Origin: Bradyrhizobium genosp. SA-3
Lineage (GTDB): Bacteria; Pseudomonadota; Alphaproteobacteria; Rhizobiales; Xanthobacteraceae
Direction of reading: 5' to 3'
Length of the DNA stretch: 64,000 bases
Assembly: GCF_004212635.1 (NCBI RefSeq)
Contig: NZ_PSRT01000014.1
Coordinates: 1 to 64,000, forward strand
The position numbers were made by a program, and so were the translations under genes. Shown here piece after piece: positions 42,278 to 51,778 of the stretch. Below the pieces are notes generated by a model. That model made no database searches and was not told the DNA's origin. It saw only the letters and a list, made by a program, of their open reading frames with translations. Positions within the stretch are counted from its first letter, which is position 1. Each line of letters opens with the position of its first letter.

Positions 42278-42429
42278 TGTCGACCGGCCGCCGCGCGGAC
42301 CTCCCGTCGCCAAGTTGAACCTCCTCACGACCATTCAGATCAGCCATCGCGTTCACGGCGATGACGCCGGCCGGGCCACCGCGCGCAACGGCGGCAACAC
42401 CTCTCAGGACCGAACAGGGATTTGCTTGC

Positions 42430-43275
42430 ATGGACTACCGATTGCCTGAAGGCAGCTGCGATTGTCATTTTCACATCTACGGCCCCTTCGACCGCTTTCC
42501 GCAGGGCGACGAGGGACGCTTCACTGCCGTAAAGCCCTTCACGATCGAGGACGCCTTTGCCGTCTGGGACAGGCTCGGCATCACGCGCGGCGTCATCGTC
42601 CATGCGGTGGGATCGGGAGACGACAACGCCGTCACTTACGATGCGCTGCGCCGCTACCCCGACCGGCTTCGTGCCGTCGCGATCCTGCGGCGCGACGTCT
42701 CGGATCAGCGGCTCGATGAACTCACAGACGCCGGCTTCAAGGCGGTGCGCGTCACCATGATCCGGCAGGACGGCAAGCCGGTCTCGACGCTCGGCACCAG
42801 CTACGACGATCTGGTCAAGCTCGCACCTCGCATCGCGGAGCGCGGCTGGCACGCCCAGCTCTGGATCGAGAGCTCGGACCTGGCCGCCGCCGCGGCCGAA
42901 CTCGAGAAATTGCCGCTGAACTACGTGATCGACCACATGTCGCGGACGATGGCCGACAAGGGCCACGAGCATCCCGATTTTCGCGCCTACACCGAGCGGC
43001 TGAAGACCGGGCGCTACTGGACCAAGATCTCCGGCGCCGACCGCAACACGCGCATCGGCCGCCCCTATGCGGACACGGCGCCCTTCATGCGCGCCATCGT
43101 TCAGGCCGCGCCCGACCAGGTCGTGTGGGGCAGCGACTGGCCCCATGTCGGCCACAGCGCCGAGACGATGCCCGATCTCCAGGACCTGCTTCGTCTGCTG
43201 CACGACTGCGTGCCCGATGAGACGACCCGCCGCAAGATCCTGATCGCCAATCCGGCGCGGCTCTACAATTTCTGA
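42430..43275 (+). CDS. Amidohydrolase, LigI-like lactonase (COG3618 type)
   Basis: A 281-residue TIM-barrel hydrolase. CDCHFHIYGPFDRFP near the start gives the HxH, GVIVHAVG, IDHMSRT and GSDWPHVGHS follow, matching the 2-pyrone-4,6-dicarboxylate lactonase (LigI) group, which opens lactone rings. It is paralogous to the protein encoded at 48934. The start at 42430 is preferred because the family N-terminus begins there. First gene of the plus-strand operon controlled from the IclR-linked sites. The lactone substrate is unknown. Confidence 0.88.
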   Translation: MDYRLPEGSCDCHFHIYGPFDRFPQGDEGRFTAVKPFTIEDAFAVWDRLGITRGVIVHAVGSGDDNAVTYDALRRYPDRLRAVAILRRDVSDQRLDELTDAGFKAVRVTMIRQDGKPVSTLGTSYDDLVKLAPRIAERGWHAQLWIESSDLAAAAAELEKLPLNYVIDHMSRTMADKGHEHPDFRAYTERLKTGRYWTKISGADRNTRIGRPYADTAPFMRAIVQAAPDQVVWGSDWPHVGHSAETMPDLQDLLRLLHDCVPDETTRRKILIANPARLYNF

Positions 43276-43291
43276 CAGGACCGAGGACACC

Positions 43292-44503
43292 TTGGACAAC
43301 AACAAGAAGCTGCCGCTCGACGGCGTGATCGTCATCGATCTCGGCCAGGTCTATCAGGGTCCGTATGCCGGCTTCCTGATGGCGCAGGCCGGAGCGACCG
43401 TCATCAAGGTCGAGCCGCCGAACGGCGAGCCGGTGCGTCATCGCGCCCGCATCAGCAAGGGCAACGCCGTCCCGTTCGCGATGCTCAACGCGAACAAGCG
43501 TAACATCAGCCTGAACCTGAAGTCGCGTGATGGCGTCAGGGTTCTGAAGGAACTCGCGGCGAAGGCCGACGTGCTGATCGAGAACTATGCGCCGGGCGTG
43601 CTCGATCGCCTGGGCGTCGGCTATGCCGCGCTCAGCGCCATCAACCCGCGGCTGATCTATGGCTCGGCCACCGGCTACGGCCTGTCGGGTCCGAGCCGCG
43701 ACAATCTGGCGATGGACCTGACCGTGCAGGCGGTGTCGGGCATCATGAGCGTGACGGGCTTTGCCGATGGTCCTCCGGTCAAGGCCGGCCCTGCCATTAC
43801 CGACTTCATCAGCGGCGTGCATCTCTACGCCGGCATCCTCACCGCGCTCTACGACCGCGAGAAGAGCGGCCGCGGCCGGCTGGTCGAGATCGCGATGGTC
43901 GAGACCGTCTATCCGGCGATGGCCTCGAACCTCGCCGATGTCTTCAATCGCAAGGCGGCGGCTCCCCGTACCGGCAATCGTCACGGCGGCCTCGCGGAGG
44001 CGCCTTATAATGTCTATCCCGCGTCCGACGGGTATGTCGCCATCATCAGCGTCAACGAATCCCACTGGACCGGACTGACACGCGCGATGGGGCGGCCGGA
44101 TCTCGCCGACGATGCCCGATTCAAGACCGTGCTCGACCGTCTGAAGCACATCGATCTGACCGACCAGATCGTGTCCGACTGGTCGTCGCAGCTCACGCGC
44201 GACGAGATCACCGAGCTTTGCCGCGTCAACCGGGTTCCCTGCGCCGCGGTTCGCGATCTGCGCGAGGTGACGGAGGACAAGCATCTCCACGCCCGCGGCA
44301 TGCTGCGCGAGATCGCGCATCCCGAATACGGCGACATCCTCGTCCATCGCAGCCCGCTGGTGCTCCACGATGCGGCGGCGCCGGACTACGTCCCGTCCGC
44401 GCGTCTCGGCCAGCACAATGGCGAGGTGTTGTCGGAATATCTCGGCTTGTCCGACAGCGAGATCGATGCGTTGCGCCGCGCCGGCGCCATCGCGCAAGCA
44501 TGA
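43292..44503 (+). CDS. Class III CoA-transferase (CaiB/BaiF family)
   Basis: A 403-residue enzyme beginning at a TTG codon behind GAGGACACC. It has PLDGVIVIDLGQVYQGPYAG, the usual NANKRNISLNLKSRDG, ENYAPGVLDRLGVGY and the catalytic Asp in NLAMDLTVQAVSG. Its sequence follows that of the protein at 52863 almost segment for segment, so the two are close paralogues. It should activate an acid of this pathway with CoA from a donor thioester. Confidence 0.9.
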   Translation: MDNNKKLPLDGVIVIDLGQVYQGPYAGFLMAQAGATVIKVEPPNGEPVRHRARISKGNAVPFAMLNANKRNISLNLKSRDGVRVLKELAAKADVLIENYAPGVLDRLGVGYAALSAINPRLIYGSATGYGLSGPSRDNLAMDLTVQAVSGIMSVTGFADGPPVKAGPAITDFISGVHLYAGILTALYDREKSGRGRLVEIAMVETVYPAMASNLADVFNRKAAAPRTGNRHGGLAEAPYNVYPASDGYVAIISVNESHWTGLTRAMGRPDLADDARFKTVLDRLKHIDLTDQIVSDWSSQLTRDEITELCRVNRVPCAAVRDLREVTEDKHLHARGMLREIAHPEYGDILVHRSPLVLHDAAAPDYVPSARLGQHNGEVLSEYLGLSDSEIDALRRAGAIAQA

Positions 44504-44554
44504 CGAAAGCCGAGACGCAAATGTCCCGGTCCGCCAATTCAGGGGAAGATCACC

Positions 44555-45727
44555 ATGGTCAAGCTGTTTGAAAGCATTGCATTCCGCGGCGTCGAGCTGA
44601 GCAACCGGATCGTCGTCTCGCCGATGGGGATGTATTCGGCCGTGAATGGCTACGTCACGCCGTTCCACCTGGTCCACTACGGCAAGTTCGCCCAGGGCGG
44701 CGCCGGCCTCGTCTTCGTCGAGCAGACCTCGGTCACCCGGAAGGGGCGCATCACCAACGGCGATCCCGGATTGTGGGAAGACGGCCAGATCGACGGCATG
44801 CGCCAGGTCGTTCATGTGATCAAATCCGGCGGCTCGAAGGCAGCGATCCAGATCAATCACGGCGGACGGAAATCCAGCCAGCAGCGCGCGTTCCGCGGCA
44901 ACAGCCATCTGACGGACCGCGACATCGAGATGGGCGAGGAAACATGGGTGCCCGCGGGGCCTTCGGATGTCCCGTTCTCCGACGGCTTCCAGACGCCCAT
45001 TCCGCTCAGCAAGGATGGTCTCGTCGGCGTGCGCGACGCCTTCGTCGCGACGGCGCGCCGGGCCGTGCTCGCGGGTTTCGACGTCATCGAGTTACACATG
45101 GCGCACGGCTATCTGCTGCAATCGTTCCTGTCGCCGCTCGCCAATTTCCGCACCGACGAATATGGCGGCGGCCTCGAAAACCGGATGCGGTTTCCGCTCG
45201 AAGTGACGCGCGCGGTGAGGGTTGCACTGCCCTCTTCCACGCCGCTGTTCGTGCGCATCTCGGCCACCGACTGGATCGACGGCGGCTGGGAGATCGAGGA
45301 TAGCGTCGTCTTCTCCCGCAAACTGAAGGAGCTGGGCGTCGATCTCGTCGACTGCTCGACCGGCGGCAATCTGCGCGCCGGGTCGACCAATGCCAATCTC
45401 GGCCGCGGTCCGGGCTATCAGGTGCCGTTCGCCGAGCGCATTCGCCGTGAGGCCGACATTGCGACCGGCGCCGTCGGGATGATCCGAACCCCGGACTTCG
45501 CCGAGAAGGTCCTGCAGGACGGCCGGGCCGATCTCATCTTTCTCGCCCGCCAGATGCTCTACGATCCGTTCTGGGCGCTCCATGCCGCGGAGCATTTCGG
45601 GCTGACTGGCAAATTCGAGAAGTGGCCCGAGCAATATGGCTGGTGGCTTGCCAAATGGGGCGGCGCCCTTCGTGCCAGCGGCGAAAGCCTGGACGGGGTG
45701 GAGCGATACCGCGAGGCCGCTGAATAG
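44555..45727 (+). CDS. Old Yellow Enzyme family flavin reductase (1)
   Basis: A 390-residue FMN-dependent TIM-barrel oxidoreductase of the YqjM/NADH:flavin oxidoreductase class. Motifs include NRIVVSPMGMYSA, IQINHGGRKSS, ELHMAHGYLLQSFLSPLANFRTDEYGG and LIFLARQMLYDPFW. The C-terminal FeS/FAD domain of 2,4-dienoyl-CoA reductase is absent. It reduces activated C=C bonds. The normally conserved QLxHAGR is INHGGR here. A GGGGAAG-type site precedes the start. Confidence 0.9.
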   Translation: MVKLFESIAFRGVELSNRIVVSPMGMYSAVNGYVTPFHLVHYGKFAQGGAGLVFVEQTSVTRKGRITNGDPGLWEDGQIDGMRQVVHVIKSGGSKAAIQINHGGRKSSQQRAFRGNSHLTDRDIEMGEETWVPAGPSDVPFSDGFQTPIPLSKDGLVGVRDAFVATARRAVLAGFDVIELHMAHGYLLQSFLSPLANFRTDEYGGGLENRMRFPLEVTRAVRVALPSSTPLFVRISATDWIDGGWEIEDSVVFSRKLKELGVDLVDCSTGGNLRAGSTNANLGRGPGYQVPFAERIRREADIATGAVGMIRTPDFAEKVLQDGRADLIFLARQMLYDPFWALHAAEHFGLTGKFEKWPEQYGWWLAKWGGALRASGESLDGVERYREAAE

Positions 45728-45801
45728 CACCTCGCCCGCCGATAGCGTCGCAAGATCAATCCTGACCTCAAGCATTCAAAATTTTCAAAGGGAGTGAAAC
45801 A

Positions 45802-47013
45802 ATGAGAAGTGTGCTGGCAGCGTCGATGGTTTTCCTGAGCCTTGCTTCGGCGCATGCGCAGGCGCCTGCATCGAAGCCGGTCAAGCTCGGCGTGCTCAAC
45901 GATCAGTCGGGGCAGTATGCGGATGCCGCCGGGCCTGCGGCGGTCGAAGTCGCCAAAATGGCGATCGCCGATTTCGGCGGCAAGCTGCTGGGCCAGCCGA
46001 TCGAGCTCATTTTCGCCGATCACCAGAATAAGACGGATATTGCTTCGGGCATCGCCAGGCGATGGATCGATACCGAAAACGTCGACGTCATTCTCGATAT
46101 TGGCAACTCCGCGGTCGCGCTCGCGCTGGCCGACCTCGTCCGCGACAAGAACAAGATGATGATCGTGTCGTCGGCGGGCGCATCGACGATCACCAACGAA
46201 AAGTGCTCTCCCAACACGTTCCAGTGGACATACAACACCGCCACGCTGGCGCGCAGCACGGCCAAGGCGTTGGTCGGCCAGGGCGGCAACGAATGGTTCT
46301 TCCTGACGGCCGATTATGCCTTCGGTCATGCGTTCGAAGCGGATGCTTCGGCCGTAGTCAAGGCGAACGGCGGCAAGGTCGTCGGCTCGGTGCGCCACCC
46401 CTTCAACACCAGCGACTTCTCCTCGTTTCTGCTGCAGGCCCAGAGCTCCGGCGCCAATGTGCTGGCGCTCGCCAATGCCAGCGGTGATACCTCCAACTCG
46501 CTGATGCAGGCTCACGAATTCGGCTTGCTCGGCCTCAAGAGCAAGATGAAGGTCGCGGCGCTGCTGTTTCAGATAACGGATGCCAAGTCGGTCGGCCTGA
46601 AGAACATGCAGGGCCTGTACACGTCGGAAGCCTTCTACTGGGATCGCAACGACGCATCGCGCGCGTTCGGGAAGCGGTTCTTCGACAAGGTCGGCCGCAT
46701 GCCGACCATGGTTCAGGCCGGGATGTATTCGGCGACCATGCACTATCTGAAGGCCGTCGAGGCGGCCGGCACGCTCGACACCGCTGCGGTGCTGGCAAAA
46801 TTCCGCTCGATGCCCGTGAACGACTTCTTCTCGGAGAAGGGCTATGTGCGCGAGGACGGCATGCACATCCACGACTACTATCTGCTGCGGGCAAAGACGG
46901 TGGAGCAGTCCAAGACGCCGTGGGACTTCTATGACGTCGTCGCGACCGTCCCGGCCGAAGACGCCAACATCCCCCGCGACCAGAGCAAGTGTTCGCTAAT
47001 GAAGAAGTCCTGA
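45802..47013 (+). CDS. Branched-chain-type ABC binding protein without its own permease
   Basis: A 403-residue periplasmic binding protein with a Sec signal (MRSVLAASMVFLSLASAHAQA). The mature part, VKLGVLNDQSGQYADAAGP and TDIASGIARRWIDTENVDVILD, is of the LivK/AmiC type. GGGAGTG precedes the ATG. No permease or ATPase follows; the nearest Liv transporter genes are at 54124-57504 on the other strand. It may feed that transporter with a related aromatic or cyclic acid. Confidence 0.88.
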   Translation: MRSVLAASMVFLSLASAHAQAPASKPVKLGVLNDQSGQYADAAGPAAVEVAKMAIADFGGKLLGQPIELIFADHQNKTDIASGIARRWIDTENVDVILDIGNSAVALALADLVRDKNKMMIVSSAGASTITNEKCSPNTFQWTYNTATLARSTAKALVGQGGNEWFFLTADYAFGHAFEADASAVVKANGGKVVGSVRHPFNTSDFSSFLLQAQSSGANVLALANASGDTSNSLMQAHEFGLLGLKSKMKVAALLFQITDAKSVGLKNMQGLYTSEAFYWDRNDASRAFGKRFFDKVGRMPTMVQAGMYSATMHYLKAVEAAGTLDTAAVLAKFRSMPVNDFFSEKGYVREDGMHIHDYYLLRAKTVEQSKTPWDFYDVVATVPAEDANIPRDQSKCSLMKKS

Positions 47014-47180
47014 TCGCCAGGCGTCATCGATGAACCGAAGCCCGAGCGACAGCTGCAATGCCGCCGCTCGGGGATCGTCAGAACCTCTTTTCACATCCAT
47101 AGAAATGCGACGTCGTCGCTGACGCGCATTGGCATGCGAGGACCGGCCCCCTAATCTTGCCGCAAACAAGGGAGGCCGAG

Positions 47181-48350
47181 ATGAACGAAAAGCTGCTGTT
47201 CTCGCCGCTATGCATTCGGGACGTCGCATTCAAGAACCGGATCGTGGTCCCGCCGATGCTGCAATACGTTGCAGAGCGCGGCTTTCCGACCTCCTGGCAC
47301 ATCACCAACGCGGGCAAGTTCGCCGCGGGCGGCGCGGGTCTCGTGATCGTGGAGTCGACCAAGGTCGAGCGCCGCGGCTGCGGAACGGTCGGAGACCTCG
47401 GCATCTGGGATGACAAGTTCATCGCTCCCCTCCGCGACATCGCGAGCTTCATCAAGTCGAACGGCGCCGCCGCCGGCATCCAGCTTGGACATACCGGCCG
47501 GAAGGGAAAAGCCCGGCGTCCCTGGGAGGGAGATGGGACCCTCTCCGCCCAGGAGCTTGCTGACGTCGATGACGTGGACGGCTGGGACCTGATCGGTCCG
47601 AGCGCACTTGCGTTCGGCAACGGCTATTTCACGCCGCGTGCGCTGGAGCGCAGCGAGATTCCCGATGCGATCGACGCCTGGGGCAAGGCGGCCGCGCGCG
47701 CCGGCCAAGCCGGCTTCGACGTCGTCGAGCTGCATGCCGCCCACGGCTATCTGATCCATTCGTTCCTGTCGCCGGAGGCCAACCAGCGTACGGACGATTA
47801 TGGCGGCAGCGAAGCCAACCGCATGAGGTTCGCGATCGAGGTGGCCGAGTCCGTCCGCGCCCACTGGCCGGCGTCGAAGCCGCTGTTCGTCCGTCTGTCG
47901 ATCGAGGACGAGGCGGGCTGGGGTCCGGCAGAAAACGCTAGGCTGGTGCGCATCCTGAAGACAAAGGGCGTCGACGTCATCGACTGCAGCACCGGCGGCC
48001 TCAACAGCAAGGTGCCGAACTTCTTCCGCCTTAACGAGTATGGCTATCAGGTCCAGTTCGCGGACTATATCCGCCGCGAAGCCGATATCATGACCATGGC
48101 GGTCGGCCTCATCATTCACGGCGACCAGGCCGAGGCGATCCTGCAGGATAAGAAGGCCGACCTCGTCGCGGTCGGCCGCGAGTTCATCCACAACCCGAAC
48201 TGGGCGATGGATGCGGCCCAAAAGCTCGGCGTCGATTCGACCTTCAGCGCGGTCCCGCCGCAGATGGGCTACTGGCTCGAAAAGCGGGCCCGCCGCGGCT
48301 TTGGCGGAAATCCCTCCACGTGGCAAAAGGGCATCGCGGCGGATAGCTGA
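47181..48350 (+). CDS. Old Yellow Enzyme family flavin reductase (2)
   Basis: A 389-residue paralogue of the protein at 44555. It has NRIVVPPMLQYVA, IQLGHTGRKGKARRPW, ELHAAHGYLIHSFLSPEANQRTDDYGG and LVAVGREFIHNPNWA. Again only the FMN TIM barrel is present. A GGGAGG site fixes the start at 47181. Two different OYE enzymes in one operon suggest reduction of two different conjugated double bonds, or of two substrate isomers. Confidence 0.9.
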   Translation: MNEKLLFSPLCIRDVAFKNRIVVPPMLQYVAERGFPTSWHITNAGKFAAGGAGLVIVESTKVERRGCGTVGDLGIWDDKFIAPLRDIASFIKSNGAAAGIQLGHTGRKGKARRPWEGDGTLSAQELADVDDVDGWDLIGPSALAFGNGYFTPRALERSEIPDAIDAWGKAAARAGQAGFDVVELHAAHGYLIHSFLSPEANQRTDDYGGSEANRMRFAIEVAESVRAHWPASKPLFVRLSIEDEAGWGPAENARLVRILKTKGVDVIDCSTGGLNSKVPNFFRLNEYGYQVQFADYIRREADIMTMAVGLIIHGDQAEAILQDKKADLVAVGREFIHNPNWAMDAAQKLGVDSTFSAVPPQMGYWLEKRARRGFGGNPSTWQKGIAADS

Positions 48351-48456
48351 TCACCGCCGGGCGCAGTTGCGCGGCGACATCGCCTGTGCTGATTGATTGC
48401 GAGGCGTGCCGCAGCTCGCCTCGTGAAGATCCAGCAATTGCGAGCCATCACCGAAA

Positions 48457-48912
48457 ATGTCGTACGAAGACTTGATCAGGCAGACCGAGGCGCGACGCCC
48501 GGCCGCGTGGGAGTTGCTCGGCGTCGGCGCCGTCTCCTACGATCAGACACGCGATCGCGTCATGATCGAATGGCATGCCGAGCCGCGGCACTGCCATTCC
48601 ACTGAAGGACATCCCAAGGGCGGCATCGTGCAGGGTGGGATAGTCACGGGTTGGCTCGACGCGGCCATGGCGACCGCGAGCCTGCTGCGCGGCGAATACC
48701 TGATGACGGTCGCGAGCCTCGAGATCAAGGTCGCGTTCCTGCTTCCGGCGCATCCCGGCCTGTACCGCACCTATGGCAAGATCGTTCGGCAGGGCCGCAG
48801 CATCGGCTTCATGGAGGCTGAGCTGCGGGACGCCAACGACGTGCTCATCGCAACGGCGAGCTCGACGGCGGCGCTGCGCCCCAAAACTTCCGCCGGGACC
48901 AGCCCGGCGTGA
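48457..48912 (+). CDS. PaaI-type hotdog thioesterase
   Basis: A 151-residue hotdog protein with KGGIVQGGIVTGWLDAAMATA, the GG motif and helix of the PaaI group; the usual His of HGG is replaced by Gln (QGG). It is the last plus-strand gene of the operon and meets the minus-strand amidohydrolase gene tail to tail, 21 bases away. It likely hydrolyses a CoA thioester of this pathway. Confidence 0.85.
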   Translation: MSYEDLIRQTEARRPAAWELLGVGAVSYDQTRDRVMIEWHAEPRHCHSTEGHPKGGIVQGGIVTGWLDAAMATASLLRGEYLMTVASLEIKVAFLLPAHPGLYRTYGKIVRQGRSIGFMEAELRDANDVLIATASSTAALRPKTSAGTSPA

Positions 48913-48933
48913 TCTCTTCGCGGCCTCCGGCTC

Positions 48934-49794
48934 TCAGAAGCCGTAGAGCCGGGCCGGATTGTCGATCAGGATCTTCCTGCGGACGGCCTCGTCAGGCACG
49001 CAGCGCCCGAACAAATCCATCAGCACGGATTCCTTCGGGACCGCATCGTCGGCGTGTCCGACATGCGGCCAGTCGCTGCCCCAGATCAGCCGGTCGGGGT
49101 TGGCGGCGACCAGCGCCTTCATGAAGTCTTCCGTGTCCTTGTAGGGGCTGCCGATGCGCGTGTTGCGATCCGCGCCGGACAGCTTGCACCAATAGCGGCC
49201 GCTCTTGAGGCCGCGGTCGCAGAACCACTGGTAGCCGCTGTAATTGACGGTCTTGTCCGCCATGGTGCGGCCCTGGTGGTCGATGACGAAGTCGAGCGGG
49301 AGCTTTTCGATCTCGGGCGCCAGCTGCTGCAGATCGCCGGTCTCGATCCAGAGCTGCGCGTGCCAGCCGCGCTCGGCGATGCGCGGGGCCAGCGCCTTCA
49401 GGTCGTCCAGATTCATGCCGCCGCCCGACAGCACGGGCTTGCCGTCCTGATACAGCAGATTGATGCGCACGCCCTTGAAGCCGGCATCGGTCAACTCGTC
49501 CAGCCGCTTGTCGGTGACGTCCTGATTGAGGATCGCGACCGCGCGCAGCTTGTCCGGAAAACGCTTCAGGGCTTCGAGCGTGACCTCGTTGTCCGAGCCG
49601 GCATTGCCGGCATGGACGATGACGCCGCGCGAAATGCCGATCGAATTCCACACGTCGAACAGCATCTCGACCGGGAATTCCTGCTTCGGAGCGAATTTGC
49701 CGGAATAGTCGACCGGGAAGCGATTGAACGGCCCGTAAATGTGGACGTGGCAATCAGCGCTGCCGTCCGGGAATTTTTCGAGCTTCTCCGTCAT
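48934..49794 (-). CDS. Amidohydrolase, LigI-like lactonase, paralogue
   Basis: A 286-residue TIM-barrel hydrolase paralogous to the protein at 42430: ADCHVHIYGPFNRFP, GVIVHAGNAG, IDHQGRTMADK and WGSDWPHVGHAD align directly. It is the last gene of the minus-strand operon, ten bases after the enoyl-CoA hydratase stop. Two LigI-like enzymes in mirror-image operons suggest related lactone or pyrone intermediates. Confidence 0.88.
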   Translation of the reverse strand: MTEKLEKFPDGSADCHVHIYGPFNRFPVDYSGKFAPKQEFPVEMLFDVWNSIGISRGVIVHAGNAGSDNEVTLEALKRFPDKLRAVAILNQDVTDKRLDELTDAGFKGVRINLLYQDGKPVLSGGGMNLDDLKALAPRIAERGWHAQLWIETGDLQQLAPEIEKLPLDFVIDHQGRTMADKTVNYSGYQWFCDRGLKSGRYWCKLSGADRNTRIGSPYKDTEDFMKALVAANPDRLIWGSDWPHVGHADDAVPKESVLMDLFGRCVPDEAVRRKILIDNPARLYGF

Positions 49795-49803
49795 GGTGCC
49801 CCC

Positions 49804-50580
49804 TCACTTGCCGGTGAAATTGGCGGATCGGCGCTCCGCCGTGGATTTGACGCCCTCGCGGAAATCGTCGGTCACGCGCAGACGGTTCTGCTCGGCGAGC
49901 TCGTGATCCGTCGCCTTCTTGACGCGATCCGCCAGCCCGGCGCGCATGGTGGCGCGGGTCGACAGCAGGCCGAGCGGCGAGCATTCGGCAATCTCCTGCG
50001 CGAGCGACAGAGCGGCGGCGCGGACCTGGTCCTGAGGAACCAGCACGCTGGCCAACCCCATCGCCAGCGCCTGCTCACCGGTGACGCGCCGGCTCGTGTA
50101 GAACATCAGCTCGGCATTCGACTTGCCGATGGCTTCCGGCAGCGTGACGGTCAGTCCGAAGCCGGGGTGGAAACCGAGGCGGGTGAAATTCGCCGCAAAC
50201 CGGGCCTCGGGGCAGGTCACGCGAAAATCCGCTGACATCGCCAGACCGAAGCCGCCGCCGATTGCGGCGCCCTGCACCGCTGCGACGATCGGCTTCTTGT
50301 TCCGGAAGATGCGCACGGCCTCGATATAGAGGTGACCTCCGTCTCGCTGGTCGCCACTGGCCGGCGCGTCCCGGGCCGGCGTATTGAAATCCGCGCCGGC
50401 GCAGAACGCCTTGCCCTGCGCGGCAAGGACGACGGACCGGATTTCGCTGTTCGCATCGATCTTGTCGAGCGCGTCGGCGATGTCGCGGATGAGCTGGAGA
50501 TCGAAATAGTTCAGCGGCGGCCGCTGAATCTCGATCATTGCGACATGGCCTTGCGTGGTGACGGCGATATCAGTGCTCAT
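49804..50580 (-). CDS. Enoyl-CoA hydratase/isomerase family protein
   Basis: A 258-residue crotonase. The oxyanion-hole regions are KAFCAGADF and QGAAIGGGFGLAMSAD. In the position of the second catalytic Glu it reads GFHPGFGLT, so the usual Glu of hydratases is not obvious and an isomerase, ring-opening or hydrolase role is possible. No signal peptide. It lies between the acyl-CoA dehydrogenase and the lactonase genes, consistent with CoA-linked degradation. Confidence 0.88.
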   Translation of the reverse strand: MSTDIAVTTQGHVAMIEIQRPPLNYFDLQLIRDIADALDKIDANSEIRSVVLAAQGKAFCAGADFNTPARDAPASGDQRDGGHLYIEAVRIFRNKKPIVAAVQGAAIGGGFGLAMSADFRVTCPEARFAANFTRLGFHPGFGLTVTLPEAIGKSNAELMFYTSRRVTGEQALAMGLASVLVPQDQVRAAALSLAQEIAECSPLGLLSTRATMRAGLADRVKKATDHELAEQNRLRVTDDFREGVKSTAERRSANFTGK

Positions 50581-50609
50581 GTGGTGTCAGATTCCTGTTG
50601 TTGTCCTGA

Positions 50610-51767
50610 TCAGCGAAGTCCGAGCCCGCGCGCGATGATGCCGCGCAGGACTTCCGTAGTGCCGCCCTGGATCGTGAGCTTCGGTGCGATCTTGAGCTCG
50701 AAATCCAGCTTGTTGCGGAAGGTGTCCTCTTCGTCGTCCTCGAGGTCGAGCAGCGAAGCGAGCTCGCGGACCCGGTGCGGCAGCGCCTGCTCCCAGACCG
50801 TGCCGAGATCCTTGACGATGGCGGCCTCGACCACGGGTTCGCGGCCGGCCTCGAGCATGCCCGCCACCGAGACGGACATGCGGCGCAGCGTGTGCAGTTG
50901 CGCGACCAGCTTCCCGATGCCGACCGTCACGCGGACGTCCGGCTTCGCGCCGGCCGCATTGGTGAGCGCGAGCAGCGCGTCGTAGGTTTCGAGAAACCGC
51001 TCCGGCCCGGAGCGCTCATAGGCCAGCTCGCTCGTGGCCTGCTTCCAGGCGCCGTCGACCTCGCCGATGACGTGATCATCCGGAATGAACGCGTCCTGGA
51101 ACACGACCTCGTTGAAGTCGCGCTGGCCGCTCATCTGCCCGATCGGCCGGCAGGTGATGCCGGGCGTCTTCATATCGACCAGGAACGAGGTCAGGCCATG
51201 CCGCCGGTTTTCCTTGGTCGAGCCGGAGGTCCGGAACAGGCCGATCATGTAGTCCGCGATGTGCGCGCTGCTGGTCCAGACTTTCGTTCCGTTGATCAGC
51301 CAGCCGCCGTCCGTCTTCGTCGCCTTGGTGCTCGCCGCGAATAGGTCCGAGCCTGAATTGGGCTCGCTCATGCCGATGCAGAAGAACAGCTCGCCGCGGA
51401 TGATGCGGGGAAGCACGTCCTGCTTGATCTTCTCGTGAGCGTAGCGAATGAGGGTCGGGCCGCTCTGACGATCCGCGACGAAGAAGCGGCGCACCGGCGC
51501 ATTGGCGATCCGCATCTCCTCGGTCACGACGTAGCGTTCGAGGAAGCTGCGCTCCTGACCGCCATACTTCTTCGGCCAGGTCATGCCGATCCAGCCCTTC
51601 GCGCCGACGCGGCGGGAGAACTCATCGGCATTCTTCGCGCCGACCTCCGGCCTGTCAGGATCGAACGTGCCCGCCGCGATCTCGCTCTCAAGGAACGCCC
51701 GGACCTCCTTGCGCAGCTCCTGGCAATGGGCCGGCAGGCGCATGGCGTCGAAATGAATGAGGGACAT
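50610..51767 (-). CDS. Acyl-CoA dehydrogenase (large-type subunit)
   Basis: A 385-residue flavoprotein. N-terminal helical domain, then CIGMSEPNSGSDLFAASTKA, TKVWTSSAHIADY for FAD and substrate contacts, and the C-terminal IQGGTTEVLRGIIARGLGLR. It dehydrogenates an acyl-CoA to the 2-enoyl-CoA. It is encoded 11 bases after a second acyl-CoA dehydrogenase, the arrangement of heteromeric dehydrogenases used for bulky side chains such as cyclic or steroid acids. FAD-binding residues appear intact. Confidence 0.9.
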   Translation of the reverse strand: MSLIHFDAMRLPAHCQELRKEVRAFLESEIAAGTFDPDRPEVGAKNADEFSRRVGAKGWIGMTWPKKYGGQERSFLERYVVTEEMRIANAPVRRFFVADRQSGPTLIRYAHEKIKQDVLPRIIRGELFFCIGMSEPNSGSDLFAASTKATKTDGGWLINGTKVWTSSAHIADYMIGLFRTSGSTKENRRHGLTSFLVDMKTPGITCRPIGQMSGQRDFNEVVFQDAFIPDDHVIGEVDGAWKQATSELAYERSGPERFLETYDALLALTNAAGAKPDVRVTVGIGKLVAQLHTLRRMSVSVAGMLEAGREPVVEAAIVKDLGTVWEQALPHRVRELASLLDLEDDEEDTFRNKLDFELKIAPKLTIQGGTTEVLRGIIARGLGLR

Positions 51768-51778
51768 CTTGGCTCCTT

